DNA of 64,000 bases from Acinetobacter rathckeae. Lineage in GTDB: Bacteria > Pseudomonadota > Gammaproteobacteria > Pseudomonadales > Moraxellaceae. A program made the position numbers and the translations under genes. Each line of letters starts with the position of its first letter. The stretch's first letter is position 1. Shown in pieces: positions 47,035 to 56,026 of the stretch. The stretch covers positions 186,001 to 250,000 of the forward strand of contig NZ_VTDO01000004.1 in assembly GCF_015627125.1 (NCBI RefSeq), in the 5' to 3' direction. The notes below the pieces were generated by a model, which worked only from the letters and a program-made list of their open reading frames with translations, was not told where the DNA came from and did not search any database.

Positions 47035-47811
47035 ATGATTAAAAAAATCGTAACTTTATCATTGCTTGCAACGGCTTCAGGGCTGGTTATGGCACAAGAT
47101 AATGCACTTCAAGCATATGGCTTGACCTTTAGCGGTGCAGCAACGCTTGCTTCTGACTATCGCTTTCGTGGTCAATCTCAAACGGAAAATGACCCAGCAT
47201 TGCAAGGTACATTTACGTTAGCACACACTTCGGGTTTATATTTTAATGTATTTGCTTCAAATGTGAATTTTGGTAGCGGTAGCCCTGCACATTTAGAGCT
47301 AGACCCAACCTTAGGTTTTACAACACCAATTGCACTTGGGCAGATTAAACCCAATTTAGATGTTGGTGTTGCATATTATAATTACCCAAGTGCAAGTGAT
47401 TTAAATTACCCAGAATTTTATGCAAAACTTGGTTTTGCTGATGCGATCATTAAAGGTGATTTACTGACACCAAGCGTTGCTTATACCTACAAGTATGGTG
47501 GAAATTCAACGTCTGATGGCATGGGTAAAGATGTCACAAATTGGAACTTTAACTTGGCATATACAGCCCCATTTGCTGATACAGGCTTTGGTGGTGTAGC
47601 AAGTGTTGGCTATAGCAAAGCAAATGCAGAAATCTATGGGAATGATGATAACTTTGTAGACTGGAAAGTGGGTGTCACATACGGATTTAAATCAGTGGCT
47701 GGCTTAACTGCTGAACTAGATGCTGTAGGCTCAACCATTGATGGTTACACAGGTGCAGCAAACCGTGCCGTTGATTCAGGTGCAATGTTTAGTCTGACAA
47801 AAACATTCTAA
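47035..47811 (+). CDS. TorF-family putative porin (Gcw_chp domain)
   Basis: This 258-residue protein has a 20-residue signal peptide (VMA-QD). The TIGR02001/Gcw_chp pattern is clear: LTFSGAATLASDYRFRGQSQTENDPALQGTFTLAHTSGLYFNVFASNVNFG, a barrel and a terminal TKTF. The family is outer-membrane and of unknown transport role. It is convergent with the broken comM gene. Confidence 0.88.
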   Translation: MIKKIVTLSLLATASGLVMAQDNALQAYGLTFSGAATLASDYRFRGQSQTENDPALQGTFTLAHTSGLYFNVFASNVNFGSGSPAHLELDPTLGFTTPIALGQIKPNLDVGVAYYNYPSASDLNYPEFYAKLGFADAIIKGDLLTPSVAYTYKYGGNSTSDGMGKDVTNWNFNLAYTAPFADTGFGGVASVGYSKANAEIYGNDDNFVDWKVGVTYGFKSVAGLTAELDAVGSTIDGYTGAANRAVDSGAMFSLTKTF

Positions 47812-47823
47812 TATTTTTATGTT

Positions 47824-47857
47824 AAAAAACACCCTCAAATATGAGGGTGTTTTTTTA
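47824..47857. terminator. Bidirectional terminator between the TorF and comM genes
   Basis: ACACCCTCA pairs with TGAGGGTGT around a 3-nt loop, framed by A6 and T7 tracts. It serves both convergent genes. Confidence 0.88.
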
Positions 47858-48507
47858 TTCAAAAAGTGTTCTGTAGGACAGTGCTTCTGATAAATGTTTG
47901 CTCTGAATATATTGCATGCCGTCTAAGTCAGCAATTGTTCGGGCCACACGTAACACGCGATGATAACCTCTGACAGATAAATTCAGTTTTTCTTGGGCAA
48001 GCGATAACATACGTTGACACTGCTGGTCTAATAAACAATATTGCTCTAACTCACTGGTTTTTAATGATTGATTTTGTTTGTTCTGACGTTTGATTTGTTG
48101 CTGATAAGCCAGTTGAACACGTGTTTGTACTGTATCTGAGTTTTCAGAGGCTTGCTCAATGTGCATGTCTTGATAGCTCATAGGTGGTACGTCTATATGT
48201 AAATCTATACGGTCGAGTAGTGGCCCTGAAATACGATTTTGATAGCGTTTGATTTGATCTATACTGCATTGGCAACGTTGGTCTTGATTAAAATAATAAC
48301 CACATGGACAAGGATTCATAGCAGCAATGAGCTGAAAGTCCGCAGGAAAAATAGCTTTCCCAGAAGCTCTTGAGATAGTTACTTCTTTACTTTCAAGTGG
48401 TTGCCTTAATACCTCAAGTACTTTTCGGTCAAATTCTGGTAGCTCATCTAAGAAAAGCACACCATGATGTGCCAAAGTAATTTCTCCAGGTTTGGGTTGT
48501 GAGCCAC
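47855..48507 (-). pseudogene. comM: comM (yifB), 3' fragment interrupted by a transposon
   Basis: This is the C-terminal part of the ComM/YifB Mg-chelatase-like AAA+ ATPase, about 217 residues of a protein usually near 495. It reads GSQPKPGEITLAHHGVLFLDELPEFDRKVLEVLRQPLE (Walker B) through MNPCPCGYYF to the C-terminal SVRGYHRVLRVARTIADLDG. Homology ends at 48507, where the transposon begins. The N-terminal half is outside the window. ComM drives branch migration during natural transformation, so transformation is probably reduced in this strain. The break is in the Gly-Gly-Gly-Ser loop where AbaR islands insert. Confidence 0.93.
48503..48507. repeat. Presumed 5-bp target-site duplication
   Basis: GCCAC directly precedes the transposon end. 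It corresponds in position to the ACCGC duplication of AbaR islands in A. baumannii comM. Only one copy is inside the window, so the duplication itself is inferred. Confidence 0.55.
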
Positions 48508-48611
48508 TGTCATTTCCAAAGAACTATGCGACAATATGAGCTAGGGTCAATGACTTAGACTGCTTTTTACAAATAACTATGCGACAAATTTTATAAAGAA
48601 CTATGCAACGG
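48508..48611. repeat. Transposon end with repeated transposase-binding motifs
   Basis: Three copies of an AActATGCgAC-type motif lie in the same orientation: 48518-48534 (AAAGAACTATGCGACAA), 48571-48588 and 48595-48611 (last one with GCAAC). ATGCGACA recurs at 48634-48641 at the start of tniC. Arrays of short sites are how TnsB-type transposases bind Tn7-like ends. Confidence 0.8.
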
Positions 48612-48619
48612 AACCCAGA

Positions 48620-49315
48620 ATGAACAATCAATCATGCGACACCGTTAACATCGTACCAGCTCGAAGAAAAATTGGTAATACACGGATTAGTGTATCTGGT
48701 TTATACCCTTTTAAAAAAGATTCGGCAGTGGCCTTTGAATCAACACTGGAACGCGATTTTCTCATTCGATTAGAGGTTGACCCTAATGTTCTTGCTGTTG
48801 AATCTCAACCCTTTACGATTGAGTATTTTGATAATGGGCAGAAACGAGTTTACACCCCTGACTACCTGGTAACTTATAAGCATGATGATTTTCTTCCATT
48901 TATTGCACCTAAACTGGTTGAAGTAAAACCTACAGATGAATTGCAACTTAATTTACATCTATGGAAAGCTAGATATCGTGCTGCCATGAGGGTATGCAAA
49001 GAAGAGGGTTGGAAATTTCATATTGCACATGAGGGTCGTATTCGGGACCAGTTATGGTCGAATGCCATGTTTTTACAAAAGTACCGAAAGATGGAATTTC
49101 CCCCTGCTGATTCAAAGCACTTATTGGATTATGTGAGAGATCGAGAAGTAGTAACTTTTGAGACTCTATTAGCCAGACATTTTCTTGGCAAATGGGACCG
49201 AGCAAATGGAATTAGTCAAATCTGGTATTTAGTTGCTCATGGTTATCTGGTTTGCGATTTAAGTGCACCTTTACAGCCATCTACTGAACTCTGGGTAAGT
49301 GGGAGTTTATCATGA
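48620..49315 (+). CDS. tniC: TniC, TnsA-like endonuclease
   Basis: This 231-residue protein with a restriction-endonuclease fold would cut the 5' ends of the element. Catalytic residues are seen in AFESTLERDFLIRL (Glu), RVYTPDYLV (Asp) and PKLVEVKP (Glu and Lys), matching TnsA. It is followed by a winged-helix part (about 170-225) that in TnsA contacts TnsC. Its stop overlaps the tniA start by 4 bp (ATGA). First gene of the transposition operon. Confidence 0.92.
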   Translation: MNNQSCDTVNIVPARRKIGNTRISVSGLYPFKKDSAVAFESTLERDFLIRLEVDPNVLAVESQPFTIEYFDNGQKRVYTPDYLVTYKHDDFLPFIAPKLVEVKPTDELQLNLHLWKARYRAAMRVCKEEGWKFHIAHEGRIRDQLWSNAMFLQKYRKMEFPPADSKHLLDYVRDREVVTFETLLARHFLGKWDRANGISQIWYLVAHGYLVCDLSAPLQPSTELWVSGSLS

Positions 49316-51201
49316 ATGATAGGCGTGTGAATATCAAAATAGCTGCTGGGGAACCTGTTCAGATAAAAGGGATTCCTCATACGATTATTGAAGTCATTGA
49401 CCTGAAATCAGTTTTTGTTGAAAACAATAATACAGGTAGGAAAAATATTGCGGCTATCAGTGAATTAAGGCCGTCAATAGCTGTGGAACAGCATGAAGAT
49501 CTAGAGCTCATCGCTGATAAAGACTGGATTGAGGCTGAAAGACGTTTCAACATCATCCGTCCTTTCATTGAGGGAGGTGTGAGTGGTCGTAAGGAAGTAG
49601 AATTACGTGCTCAGGCACATGATATAAATCCAGCCACCATATATAGATGGTTAAAAATTTATAAAGCATATGGAACTATTGATGGATTGCGACCTAGAAA
49701 AGAGGGATTGCCACAAGGCAAGAAGATAATTAATAAACATGCTGAAGCAATCATTGAAAAAGCCATCAACGATTTATACTTAACTAATCAAAGAATAAGT
49801 GTTCAAAAAGTTGTACTTGAAGTGAAACGCTTATGTCATGAATACCATATCCTAGAGGTGCCTCATGCCAATACAGTAAGAAATCGTATTGCAGCGATTA
49901 GCCAGAAAGACTCTCTTCGTAAGAGGGGACATAAGGAAAAGGCCGATAACAAATTTACACCTGCCGCAGGGAAATTCCCTCATGCTGATTATCCACTTGC
50001 CGTTGTACAGATTGACCATACACCCGTTGATCTTATTCTGGTTGATGATTTTAGCAGGTGCCCTATAGGACGACCTTTTCTTACATTGGCAATTGATGTC
50101 TATTCGAGGGTAGTTGTAGGTTATTACTTATCATTGGATGCTCCCTCTGTTATGTCGATTGCAATGAGTGTTTCTCAAGCAGTACTGCCTAAAGAGAAAT
50201 GGCTAGCTTCGCGCAAGATACAAGCTGAATGGCCTGTCTGGGGAATTATGAACACTATTCATGTCGATAATGGATCTGAGTTTCACTCAGAAACTTTTAG
50301 AAATGCTTGTATGGCCCATGACATTCGTCTGGAATACAGACCAGTTAAAAAACCACGTTTTGGTGGCCACATTGAACGTTTGATGGGAACATTTGCAACC
50401 GATATTCATGCAGTTCCAGGAACAACTTTTTCAAATATTTTTGAAAGAAAAGGCTACAACTCAGATACAGAAGCAGTTTTCACATTCTCCGAATTTGAGG
50501 ACTGGTTGATTGATTTTATCTGTAATGTTTACCATAAAAGAAAGCATTCCGCTTTAGGTACTTCGCCACTACATGCTTTTGAGTTGGGTATTTTTGGCGA
50601 TAAAAACACGTTAGGTTCTGGAGCAGCCAGATTGCCTGCAAATGATCATAATTTCTTTCTTGATTTTCTACCAAGTTTTGAAAGGACGATTCAAACAACA
50701 GGTGTAACAATCGATGGCCTTGCTTATTATGCTGATGTGCTAAGAGGTTGGATTAATGCCGTAGATCCTGATAATCAAAAAGAAAAACGTAAATTTATCT
50801 TTAGGCGTGATCCAAGGAATATTAGTGAGATATGGTTCTTTGATCCCGAAATCAAAAATTATTTTAAGGTTCCTTTAGCTGATCAAAGTATTCCACCATT
50901 TAGTATTTGGGAACACAAAAAGATTCAGGAACTAAAAAAGGAAACTGGCGAATATCTAAAAGATCATGAACTTGGACAGGCTCTAGCTAAACTTCGGGAA
51001 CGTGTTCAGGAAGCAAGCACAAAAACTCGACGGGCTCGCAGATCACATCAGCGCAGTACCCAACACCGACAGAGTGTTAACCCTGCGTCAATTCAGGGCA
51101 AAAAACCTCAACAAGAGAGTACGATTTTGGAGCAACAGCTTGAAAGCGTATATGGTTTATTGCCTCTCGATGAGCTGGAAAATGATGAGGATATTTCATG
51201 A
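49312..51201 (+). CDS. tniA: TniA, DDE transposase (TnsB-like)
   Basis: This 629-residue retroviral-integrase-fold transposase has N-terminal helix-turn-helix domains (GRKEVELRAQAHDINPATIYRWLKIYKAYG near residues 90-120) that bind the end repeats. The catalytic triad is intact: Asp in VVQIDHTPVDL, Asp in TIHVDNGSEFHSE and Glu in RFGGHIERLMGTF. The C-terminal 100 residues are basic and charged, as in TnsB where this tail contacts TnsC. The stop overlaps the tniB start. Confidence 0.95.
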   Translation: MNDRRVNIKIAAGEPVQIKGIPHTIIEVIDLKSVFVENNNTGRKNIAAISELRPSIAVEQHEDLELIADKDWIEAERRFNIIRPFIEGGVSGRKEVELRAQAHDINPATIYRWLKIYKAYGTIDGLRPRKEGLPQGKKIINKHAEAIIEKAINDLYLTNQRISVQKVVLEVKRLCHEYHILEVPHANTVRNRIAAISQKDSLRKRGHKEKADNKFTPAAGKFPHADYPLAVVQIDHTPVDLILVDDFSRCPIGRPFLTLAIDVYSRVVVGYYLSLDAPSVMSIAMSVSQAVLPKEKWLASRKIQAEWPVWGIMNTIHVDNGSEFHSETFRNACMAHDIRLEYRPVKKPRFGGHIERLMGTFATDIHAVPGTTFSNIFERKGYNSDTEAVFTFSEFEDWLIDFICNVYHKRKHSALGTSPLHAFELGIFGDKNTLGSGAARLPANDHNFFLDFLPSFERTIQTTGVTIDGLAYYADVLRGWINAVDPDNQKEKRKFIFRRDPRNISEIWFFDPEIKNYFKVPLADQSIPPFSIWEHKKIQELKKETGEYLKDHELGQALAKLRERVQEASTKTRRARRSHQRSTQHRQSVNPASIQGKKPQQESTILEQQLESVYGLLPLDELENDEDIS

Positions 51202-52049
51202 CTAACTATTCACATGTTTTTCAAGAGTTTCGCCCTATTGTGGAACAGTCTAATGAGGACAGACTCTACTTCCTGGAAGAGGACCGATGGATTGGGTATC
51301 CAGCAGCCAATAACTTACTAGACCAATTGAAAGGATTCCTGACCCTGCCGAAGCGGAGCCGTATGCCCAACTTACTGGTATTGAGTAAGCCAAATAATGG
51401 TAAGACTTCAATTATTAATCAGTTCTTTAAGCTGTATGGGGAGGGTTATGTCAATGCAGAAAATAATGCAGTAAAACCTGTAATTGTTGTGCAGGCACCT
51501 GTTTCACCTGATGAAAAAGCTTTGTATATGGCTATTCTTGATAAGTTCTGGGTTCCCTTTCGAGAAAGAGACCCTGTTGCGAAGCTACGTTACCAAGTGG
51601 TTCATTGCCTTAAACTTTACGAGGTAAAACTCCTCATTATCGACGAAATGAATTCTTTATTATGTGGCAGCCCGATTAAGCAAAGAACAGTAATGAATGC
51701 AATTAAGTATTTGTGTAATGAAACACAGATACCCATTGTTGGGTTTGGTACAGAAGAAGCGATTAGTGTCCTGCGTACTGATCCACAGCATGTAAGCCGT
51801 TTTCGTGTGGTTAATTTGCCCTTATGGAAACTAGATAAGGACTTTCAGGCCATGGTAAATAAGTTTGAAAAAGTTCTTCCACTCAAACAGGCTTCCAAAC
51901 TAGCTGAGCCAGCAACAGTAAAATATCTACATGATATTACCGATGGAAATTTAGGTAATCTGCGAACGATTTTACGGGAAGCTGCAAAGAAAGCTATTGT
52001 TTCTGGTCAGGAGTTTATCGACCGTAGCTTACTAGAAAGTGTGAAATAA
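51198..52049 (+). CDS. tniB: TniB, AAA+ ATPase (TnsC-like)
   Basis: This 283-residue regulator links target selection to the transposase. The P-loop reads SKPNNGKTSI, so the first glycine of the usual GxxxxGKT is serine. Walker B is VKLLIIDEMNSLL and the sensor region is IPIVGFGTEEAISVL. Related TniB proteins carry GDSNNGKT. Translation is coupled to tniA by a 4-bp overlap. Confidence 0.92.
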   Translation: MTNYSHVFQEFRPIVEQSNEDRLYFLEEDRWIGYPAANNLLDQLKGFLTLPKRSRMPNLLVLSKPNNGKTSIINQFFKLYGEGYVNAENNAVKPVIVVQAPVSPDEKALYMAILDKFWVPFRERDPVAKLRYQVVHCLKLYEVKLLIIDEMNSLLCGSPIKQRTVMNAIKYLCNETQIPIVGFGTEEAISVLRTDPQHVSRFRVVNLPLWKLDKDFQAMVNKFEKVLPLKQASKLAEPATVKYLHDITDGNLGNLRTILREAAKKAIVSGQEFIDRSLLESVK

Positions 52050-52068
52050 GCCATGTGGAGGACTAGGT

Positions 52069-53160
52069 ATGATAGGTACAACAGAAGTCCATTCATGGTT
52101 TATCCCCACGACTTTACAGAAAGATGAGGCATTGTCTTCATGGTTGATACGTGCTGCACTCGATAGTGGTTGTGACCCATTAAGTCTAACTGGGGTACTC
52201 TGGCCTAAATGGCGAATTTGGTCAGTAGATGTAGATCGAGGTTTAAGCTCAGAGCATTTACGGGCCTTGGTCAATACAACAAAAATTGATGAAAGCCAAT
52301 TTGATTCAGCTACGCTTAGCAATTTCTTATTTAAATATAACTTGGATAATCGAACCCTTGATTCATGGTATCTGGTATTAGGTACAAGAAACCGCAAGCA
52401 TCGAGGTGGCTGGCAATATTGTCCTAAGTGTTTGTCTGAGGATGATGTTGCCTATTTCCGTTTGCCTTGGCGCTTTGCCTGGCATACAGGCTGTATGAAA
52501 CATAATCAGCGTTTACATGATCAGTGTCCGCATTGTCATAATGCCATTCAACCTAGGCGTCTTGAAGCCCCTGATCAGGTTATGACTTGCTGTTCAATAT
52601 GTAAAAAAAGCTTATTGGAGGTTAATGAACGTTTTATGGATTGTCATGCCTTGGCATTCCAAAAAATCTTTGATCAATTCTTGGAACAAGGCCGTGCAAC
52701 CTATCAGGATAATTTGATTTCACTAAATGATTGGTTAACGGTGATTAAGTTATTTTCACAATTTATTAGAAAAGTTCTAGCTAGTTCATCAACTGGAAAA
52801 GGATGGGCTTTTCTTGAACAACTCAAGATTCAGGTACCCCATTCTGAGCTTATCTCGAATGGATTGGTTATTAGCCAACTTCAAGTTATCGAGAGGGAAA
52901 GGCTATTTTCCTGTATTTTTCAATTACTCATCATTCCCCTAGAAATATTTATTGAAACAGCACAATCTTTAAATATGAACAGATCTTCATTTTGGGATAA
53001 GAGAAACCAGTTGCCAGCCATATTAAGACCTATTGAAGAACAGTTAGGTTCGGTTTATCGGAATTACCCTCCAAAGAGAGCATTGGTTGATCCCCTGAAA
53101 CCTAAAAGTAAGGAGGCTGTAATACGAAAGTTTTTGAGATTAAAAAGAAAATTAGGATAA
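52069..53160 (+). CDS. tniD: TniD, TniQ-family target-selection protein
   Basis: This 363-residue protein has a TniQ domain at its N-terminus (QKDEALSSWLIRAALDSGCDPLSLTGVLWP). It is followed by zinc-binding Cys/His pairs: YCPKCLSEDDV, WHTGCMKHNQRLHDQCPHCHNAI and CCSICKKS. The C-terminal half is helical. TnsD/TniQ proteins recognise a fixed attachment site, so this protein is the best candidate for reading comM. GGAGG lies upstream of the ATG. Confidence 0.9.
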   Translation: MIGTTEVHSWFIPTTLQKDEALSSWLIRAALDSGCDPLSLTGVLWPKWRIWSVDVDRGLSSEHLRALVNTTKIDESQFDSATLSNFLFKYNLDNRTLDSWYLVLGTRNRKHRGGWQYCPKCLSEDDVAYFRLPWRFAWHTGCMKHNQRLHDQCPHCHNAIQPRRLEAPDQVMTCCSICKKSLLEVNERFMDCHALAFQKIFDQFLEQGRATYQDNLISLNDWLTVIKLFSQFIRKVLASSSTGKGWAFLEQLKIQVPHSELISNGLVISQLQVIERERLFSCIFQLLIIPLEIFIETAQSLNMNRSSFWDKRNQLPAILRPIEEQLGSVYRNYPPKRALVDPLKPKSKEAVIRKFLRLKRKLG

Positions 53161-53178
53161 CCTTTGGAGGGAAACTCC

Positions 53179-54609
53179 ATGCCTCAGTGTGATGAATGTG
53201 GTGATGCGGTTGAAAAGATACATCGATGCTATAAACAGCGAAATTATTGCCATAAATGCTATGTACGAGTTTTTAAAAAACAGGATTGCCCATCATGTGG
53301 TAAAAGCTCAAGATTGCACAAAACTGATCAATTGGCTGTTTGCCAAAAATGTGAAACTAACCGTCCCTGTATTCGATGTCAACGTATTGATTACCCTGTA
53401 GGCAAAATAACGGAACAAGGACCTGTTTGTAATAGCTGCTCAGTTTATTTTAGAGAGTTTCAAGCTTGTGAACGATGTGGCGTGGCATCACAACGTTTGT
53501 CTCGTATCAGCCGTTTTGAGGATAATTTAAGAGTTTGCACAAAGTGTGCAACCCGTGATTACCAGACATGCCAAAGTTGTAGAAGATATAGGTCGGTTGA
53601 ACAGGATGCTGTGTCAGGCAAAATGCTTTGTAAAAAATGTTCATGCTGTCCACCACTTCAATGTTTAACCTGTCAGCAACAAATTCCTGCTGGATGTGGA
53701 AAATATTGTGAATCATGTTCATGGCGAAGAATATTGGGCAATAGGATTAAAGAACTAGTTAATACATTAGTGAATCCAAGTGTTAAAGGTTACTTTGAAG
53801 AATATATGAATTGGCTTGATCATGAGGTAGGACCACATAAGGCTGCATTGCTAATTCATAAACACATTCAGTTCTTTGAAAAGACCAATAATCTTTGGAG
53901 AGATCAGATCCCAGATTATGTCCCTTTATTACACAGACTAAGAGCAAGCGGTCTACGCAAATATGAGCTACCAATGCGATGGTTAGTTTCAATGTATAAA
54001 CTAGAAATCAATACTGAATTAAAAGATCAGTGTTCAGAATTGGATCAATTGGAGAGGTTGGTAAAGTCATCCCCAGAATTAACCTTGTCTGCCCAAGTGC
54101 TTCAGGAATATGATCAATATTTAAAAAATAAAATGCAACTGGGTAACACCACTCTTCGCTCGACCCGTTTAGCCATGAAACCAGCCTCCGCATTAATGCA
54201 ATTGGTTAATCAGTCTCGATTAGACTTACCTACGATGTGGCATGTGAAACATTACTTATATCAATCACCAGGACAAGCAGCGGCATTAACAGGCTTTCTT
54301 AACTTTCTAAATAAAAATTATGATACTCAGTTGAACTCAACAAGAATGTTGGATAAAGAATCGAAAAATAAAAGTAATTTGAAGAAGTTAGAAAAAGATT
54401 TACTAACAATGATGAAAAATCCAACAGAAAATTTTGATGAGTTAACCTGGGTGAGACTGTGTTTGGGATATTTTCATGGATTGGATAAAAACATTTGTAA
54501 TCGTGTAGATAAAGTTGATATGAATGTTGAAATAGATGGTTTTAACGTCTTGATCAATAATCAGCAATATTGGATACCGAATATGGAGTTTTCCTCAATA
54601 AGATTCTAA
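53179..54609 (+). CDS. tniE: TniE, zinc-ribbon-rich protein of the transposition module
   Basis: This 476-residue protein is in two parts. Residues 1-180 hold about fifteen CxxC-type pairs in tandem zinc ribbons (CDECGD, CHKC, CPSCGK, CIRC, CERCG, CTKC, CQSC and others). Residues 185-476 are helical, and a stretch near 290-390 looks like the N-terminal core-binding domain of tyrosine recombinases, with no catalytic Arg-His-Arg-Tyr set seen. TniE has no assigned biochemical role. The ATG at 53179 has GGAGGG at 53166-53171; the in-frame TTG at 53164 would lie on it. Confidence 0.82.
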   Translation: MPQCDECGDAVEKIHRCYKQRNYCHKCYVRVFKKQDCPSCGKSSRLHKTDQLAVCQKCETNRPCIRCQRIDYPVGKITEQGPVCNSCSVYFREFQACERCGVASQRLSRISRFEDNLRVCTKCATRDYQTCQSCRRYRSVEQDAVSGKMLCKKCSCCPPLQCLTCQQQIPAGCGKYCESCSWRRILGNRIKELVNTLVNPSVKGYFEEYMNWLDHEVGPHKAALLIHKHIQFFEKTNNLWRDQIPDYVPLLHRLRASGLRKYELPMRWLVSMYKLEINTELKDQCSELDQLERLVKSSPELTLSAQVLQEYDQYLKNKMQLGNTTLRSTRLAMKPASALMQLVNQSRLDLPTMWHVKHYLYQSPGQAAALTGFLNFLNKNYDTQLNSTRMLDKESKNKSNLKKLEKDLLTMMKNPTENFDELTWVRLCLGYFHGLDKNICNRVDKVDMNVEIDGFNVLINNQQYWIPNMEFSSIRF

Positions 54610-54717
54610 TCCAGAAGTAAGTATCTTCCTCACATGATTTCTGCCTATGAAATAGAAATAAAAATGAGAAAGAATAGTGGGGAAAATATCAATAAATAGG
54701 GTGAAAGTTAGACTTAC

Positions 54718-54746
54718 TTGTTATAAACATGGTCTATTTATATTCT
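54718..54746 (+). promoter_or_regulatory. Candidate promoter of the GIY-YIG gene
   Basis: TTGTTA (54718-54723) and TATTCT (54741-54746) are 17 bp apart, about 45 bp before the start codon. It suggests transcription separate from the tni operon. Confidence 0.4.
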
Positions 54747-54790
54747 ATGTTTCATAATTAGAAAAATGGACATCAACTATAGGAAAAGCA

Positions 54791-55837
54791 ATGGATTATA
54801 AGTATTACGTTTATGTACATGAAACATTATCAGGTGAAGTATTTTATGTTGGCAAGGGATGTGGTGATAGAGCGTGGCGTAAAGGTCGAGATTTAAATTG
54901 GGATTTGTATGTTGAAAAATATCTAAATAATCAATACAACGTTAGAATCGTACTTGATCAATTATCAGAAAACCAAGCATTAGAAGAAGAGGAAAAGCTT
55001 TTTTCAAAATATGGTGATCAGTTGGTTAATCGTCAAAATATGAGCCGAAGCTTAAATATGGAAGCTTTAAGTCACCGAAATGAGATTGAGTCCAAGTTAA
55101 AGAAAGCTGAGTTAGATGCTGAGTTAGCGACGGAGGTGAATGAAAAGGCTGATCTATTTATAGAAGCATTGAGGTATCACAAATTATTTGCAAACACTAT
55201 TATTGAAAATGGTTTACTGGCTGAGCTTCTTGCTCTACGCCCTCTGGGTTCTATCCAACTATTAGATAAAGCAGTCCGAGCATTGGTTGCTGCTAATAGA
55301 CAAGAACAGGCTCAAATTGTTTTTGACCAATATTTTGTTGACTATCCTCATGAAAAAGAACTGACCAAGGTTGCTTTAATTGCCAAAGTCATTGAGCGTG
55401 GAACAGTACGATTAACAGAGCAACAAGATTTTGTACCGCCCGAACCCCTGCCACTAGGATGGCAATACGCTAAAGAGCGAAATGAGCAAGTCTTACGTTT
55501 AGATCACAAGATGTACGAAACAGATAAATCAGAAAATTATGATCTAGATGTACTTAAAAATCTGATGGATCAGGATATGTCGGCTGCAATGCTGTATGTG
55601 AAAAAGTGGATTGTTCAGGATGAAAGAGTTAGACGCAAAGATCCTTTGGATAATGCATTATGGTTGTATTCAGAAGCACGTAAAATTGCCAGTAAGCAGA
55701 AGAATCTGCTTGAGGAGTGTTTATTTCAGCAACGATTGACTAATTTACTTAAGGGGCGAAATAAACATTATGAAAAGAATTTAATAACATTAAGAAAACT
55801 TGCAGCAAAACTTTCCAAGCAAAAAATGGTGAAATGA
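54791..55837 (+). CDS. GIY-YIG nuclease-domain protein
   Basis: This is a 348-residue protein. Residues 1-85 fit the GIY-YIG fold: YKYYVYVHETLSGEVFYVGKGCGDRAWRKGRD with the YVY and YVG strands and an Arg, then a Glu-rich helix (NQALEEEEKLFSKYGDQLVNRQN). The other 260 residues are helical, Lys/Glu-rich and of no recognised family. It lies between the tni module and the cargo, on the tni strand. It may be a cargo nuclease or defence protein, or an accessory transposition factor. Confidence 0.7.
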   Translation: MDYKYYVYVHETLSGEVFYVGKGCGDRAWRKGRDLNWDLYVEKYLNNQYNVRIVLDQLSENQALEEEEKLFSKYGDQLVNRQNMSRSLNMEALSHRNEIESKLKKAELDAELATEVNEKADLFIEALRYHKLFANTIIENGLLAELLALRPLGSIQLLDKAVRALVAANRQEQAQIVFDQYFVDYPHEKELTKVALIAKVIERGTVRLTEQQDFVPPEPLPLGWQYAKERNEQVLRLDHKMYETDKSENYDLDVLKNLMDQDMSAAMLYVKKWIVQDERVRRKDPLDNALWLYSEARKIASKQKNLLEECLFQQRLTNLLKGRNKHYEKNLITLRKLAAKLSKQKMVK

Positions 55838-56026
55838 AAAGATGACGTATTGCTTAAAAAGCTTAAAGAAACCTTTTTCATAATTGCTAGATAGATATCT
55901 AGTTACCTAAAAATATTAAACTCTTTAAATTTCTAGCTGAGGCATTTACTTCATTTTGCGCTGATCTTAGAAAGAAAAACTCAGCTAGAAGACTGTAAAT
56001 AATATATTCAAGATATGTCTGTTTTT

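Noticed and set aside
54610..54790. Right end of the transposon after tniE
   Set aside because: No inverted copy of TGTCATTTCC or of the ATGCGAC motif, and no comM 5' sequence follows.
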